Positions 6,360 through 7,649 of a DNA stretch of 7,649 nucleotides are shown piece after piece. Each line of letters starts with the position of its first letter. The first letter of the stretch is position 1. Under the pieces are notes generated by a model, which worked only from the letters and a program-made list of their open reading frames with translations, made no database searches and had not been told where the DNA came from. The translations under genes were made by a program, and so were the position numbers. The stretch is from UBA6772 sp965183875. GTDB lineage: Bacteria > Bacteroidota > Bacteroidia > Flavobacteriales > UBA7430. The stretch spans positions 1-7,649 of the forward strand of contig CBCYMK010000035.1 in the NCBI GenBank assembly GCA_965183875.1, in the 5' to 3' direction.

Positions 6360-6383
6360 CAAAAAATAAATAGAACAAAGAAT

Positions 6384-6605
6384 ATGTATTGGACTCTGGA
6401 ATTAGCCTCTTATTTGAGTGATGCTCCTTGGCCTGCGACCAAAGACGAATTGATTGATTATTCAATCCGTACAGGTGCACCCCTAGAAGTGGTAGAAAAT
6501 TTACAAGCTATAGAAGACGAAGGCGATACTTACGAATCAATCGAAGAAATTTGGCCTGACTATCCTACCGAAGAAGATTTTCTTTGGAACGAAGAAGAAT
6601 ATTAA
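6384..6605 (+). CDS. DUF2795 domain small acidic protein
   Basis: This 73-residue protein of unknown function matches the DUF2795 family as found in Bacteroidota. The core is APWPATKDELIDYSIRTGAP (14-33), then VVENLQAIEDEGDTYESIEE, a short helical domain. It is very acidic (21 Asp/Glu against 2 Lys/Arg) and has four Trp (3, 16, 57, 68); the C-terminal third ends in the acidic tail EEDFLWNEEEY. It has no signal peptide or membrane segment, so it is cytoplasmic. I chose the ATG at 6384 because MYWTLELASYL is the N terminus I remember for the family and because the frame's earlier TTG overlaps the promoter. The gene forms its own unit, with a promoter before it and a strong terminator 5 bases after its stop, directly upstream of secA. 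Confidence 0.88.
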   Translation: MYWTLELASYLSDAPWPATKDELIDYSIRTGAPLEVVENLQAIEDEGDTYESIEEIWPDYPTEEDFLWNEEEY

Positions 6606-6610
6606 TTTAC

Positions 6611-6639
6611 AATCCCTTGAGAAATCAAGGGATTTTTTT
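6611..6639 (+). terminator. Intrinsic terminator after the DUF2795 gene
   Basis: AATCCCTTGA (6611-6620) and TCAAGGGATT (6625-6634) form a perfect 10-bp stem capped by a GAAA tetraloop and followed by TTTTT (6635-6639). It begins 5 bases after the stop codon. It should separate this transcript from secA, which then needs its own promoter. Confidence 0.92.
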
Positions 6640-6662
6640 GTGCTTATTTGTTTTGTCCTGTC

Positions 6663-6797
6663 ATGAAAATACACAATACTAAGGCTCCTAAAATGACGCT
6701 TTGTCAGTGCTGCAGTTTTGGCTTTGAATTTGCTTTGATAAAAGCTTTTAATAAGGCCTTCTGTTTGGGCTTTTTATTTACATTTGTTATCCGTTGA
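6663..6797 (+). CDS. Possible 44-codon ORF just upstream of secA (weak)
   Basis: An ATG at 6663 opens a frame that ends with TGA at 6795-6797, 12 bases before the secA ATG. The peptide contains TLCQCCSFGFEF and a hydrophobic end, LGFLFTFVIR; a second ATG lies at 6693. I do not recognise it. Its position recalls E. coli secM before secA, but there is no signal peptide, no SecM-like arrest sequence and no visible promoter for it. The best secA promoter element lies inside the frame. Chance ORFs of this size are common in AT-rich DNA. Confidence 0.15.
   Translation: MKIHNTKAPKMTLCQCCSFGFEFALIKAFNKAFCLGFLFTFVIR
6779..6786 (+). promoter_or_regulatory. Candidate -7 element for secA
   Basis: TACATTTG fits the Bacteroidota TAnnTTTG element and lies 23 bases before the secA ATG, the same arrangement as the promoter of the preceding gene. 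A partner TTG at the usual 17-23 base spacing is not visible. A secA promoter must exist somewhere after the terminator at 6611-6639 unless there is read-through. The spacer also contains the palindrome TAAAAGCTTTTA (6739-6750) and four TTTG words at 5-6 base intervals (6717-6737). Confidence 0.4.
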
Positions 6798-6809
6798 AAA
6801 ATTTAAAAT

Positions 6810-7649
6810 ATGAGTCTTGTACAAAATATATTAGGGTTACTTTTTGGTACTAAAGCCGATAGAGATTTAAAGGAACTTAAACCTATAATCGAAAAAGTAA
6901 ACCAAGTAAGCCCTGTAGTTATTGCCTTGTCCGACGACGACCTAAGAGCAAAAACATTAGAATTTAAAGAGAGAATTGCAAAAGCAATTACCCTTGAAGA
7001 GGCTGAGATTAAAGCTGTCCAAAACTCTTTAGATAAGGATGAGGTAGCAATTACTGAAAAAGAAGCTGCCTATAAAAAAATTGATGCGCTAAAGAAAACA
7101 GCTTACGAGAAGTCGGAGAAAGTTTTGGTAGAAATTATGCCTGAAGCTTTTGCTGTTGTAAAAGAAACTTCTCGTCGTTTGGCAGAAAATAAAATGCTAA
7201 GAGTTACTGCACAAGATTTCGATAGAGACCTAGCTGCGGCACACGACTTTGTTAGTATAGAAGGAAATGAGGCTGTATGGGTAAATAACTGGACCGCATC
7301 TGGAGCCCCCGTAGAGTGGAATATGGTGCATTACGATGTGCAGCTAATTGGTGGTTCTGTACTCCACGGAGGGAAAGCAGCAGAGATGCAAACTGGTGAA
7401 GGTAAAACCTTAGTGGCTACACTTCCAGTTTATCTAAATGCACTCTCTGGGAGAGGGGTTCACTTAGTAACCGTAAACGACTATTTAGCAAAGCGTGATT
7501 CCGAATGGATGGGGCCTCTTTATCAATTTCACGGTCTTACCGTAGATTGTATCGATAAGCACCAACCTAACTCAGAAGAGAGAAGAGCTGCTTACCGATG
7601 TGACATCACCTTTGGTACCAACAACGAATTTGGTTTCGATTACCTGAGA
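6810..7649 (+). CDS. secA: Protein translocase ATPase SecA, N-terminal part
   Basis: The first 280 codons of secA are present and the frame is open to the window end. SecA is the ATPase that pushes preproteins through SecYEG. The N terminus (LGLLFGTKADRDLKELKP), IMPEAFAVVKE (109-119), HYDVQLIGG (174-182), Walker A EMQTGEGKT (192-200), VHLVTVNDYLAKRD and FGTNNEFGFDYLR are all diagnostic. Compared with E. coli SecA recalled from memory, there are two extra blocks of about 44-45 residues. One is before PEAFAVV (about 60-107, charged and probably helical or coiled coil). The other is before HYDVQL (about 126-172, with Trp157, 161 and 170). Long SecA proteins of about 1,100 residues are usual in Bacteroidota, so these are probably lineage features. 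The ATG is the only start that gives the family N terminus. Confidence 0.97.
   Translation, partial: MSLVQNILGLLFGTKADRDLKELKPIIEKVNQVSPVVIALSDDDLRAKTLEFKERIAKAITLEEAEIKAVQNSLDKDEVAITEKEAAYKKIDALKKTAYEKSEKVLVEIMPEAFAVVKETSRRLAENKMLRVTAQDFDRDLAAAHDFVSIEGNEAVWVNNWTASGAPVEWNMVHYDVQLIGGSVLHGGKAAEMQTGEGKTLVATLPVYLNALSGRGVHLVTVNDYLAKRDSEWMGPLYQFHGLTVDCIDKHQPNSEERRAAYRCDITFGTNNEFGFDYLR

Noticed and set aside
6357..6383. N-terminal extension of the DUF2795 protein from a TTG codon
   Set aside because: The TTG is part of the TATATTTG promoter element, and the family N terminus begins at the ATG at 6384.
6753..6776. AAGGCC...GGGCTT hairpin with T run before secA
   Set aside because: The stem has a G-G mismatch and an 8-base loop, and it would lie just before the secA promoter candidate; too weak to call a terminator.
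1..7649. tRNA, rRNA, CRISPR array, transposase, phage or defence genes
   Set aside because: I looked for T-loop-like GGTTCGA words, regularly spaced direct repeats and mobile-element proteins and found none; the genes present are core or metabolic.

Overview
The window looks like the chromosome of a member of the Bacteroidota, most likely a marine-type Flavobacteriaceae. The signs are AT-rich DNA, genes without clear Shine-Dalgarno sites, a promoter of the Bacteroidota type (TTG, 19 bases, TATATTTG) before the small gene at 6384, a SecA with long N-terminal insertions, and intergenic repeats of the CCCGATAGCTATCGGG kind. All genes read on the + strand. This assignment comes from reading the sequence and from memory of these families, not from a database search.

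Region 1 (1-1792) looks like iron uptake. It holds the C-terminal end of a TonB-dependent outer-membrane receptor resembling FecA-type ferric citrate receptors. A 353-base repeat-bearing spacer follows, then a complete FTR1-family inner-membrane iron permease. The two could move iron across the outer and inner membranes in turn, but a terminator-like palindrome lies between them, so they need not be one operon.

Region 2 (1793-5955) holds a 317-base spacer and four tightly packed genes. They are a Uup-like ABC-F ATPase, a diverged methyltransferase-like protein 9 bases downstream, a LolD/MacB-type ABC ATPase without an adjacent permease, and a PduO-type cobalamin adenosyltransferase 3 bases further on. 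The methyltransferase-like protein keeps the ends of its family but appears to have lost the SAM-binding motif.

Region 3 (5956-7649) starts with a 428-base non-coding stretch rich in palindromes and hairpins. Next comes a compact unit for a 73-residue acidic DUF2795 protein, with a readable promoter before it and a strong terminator after it. Last is the first 280 codons of secA, cut by the window end. The 204 bases between the DUF2795 gene and secA contain a possible 44-codon ORF whose position recalls secM, but nothing else supports it.

Most of the window is ordinary core genome. No clear new system such as a defence island, CRISPR array or mobile element is visible. The points most worth checking are the eroded methyltransferase, the two SecA insertions, the structured intergenic DNA at 5974-6190 and the DUF2795-secA neighbourhood.
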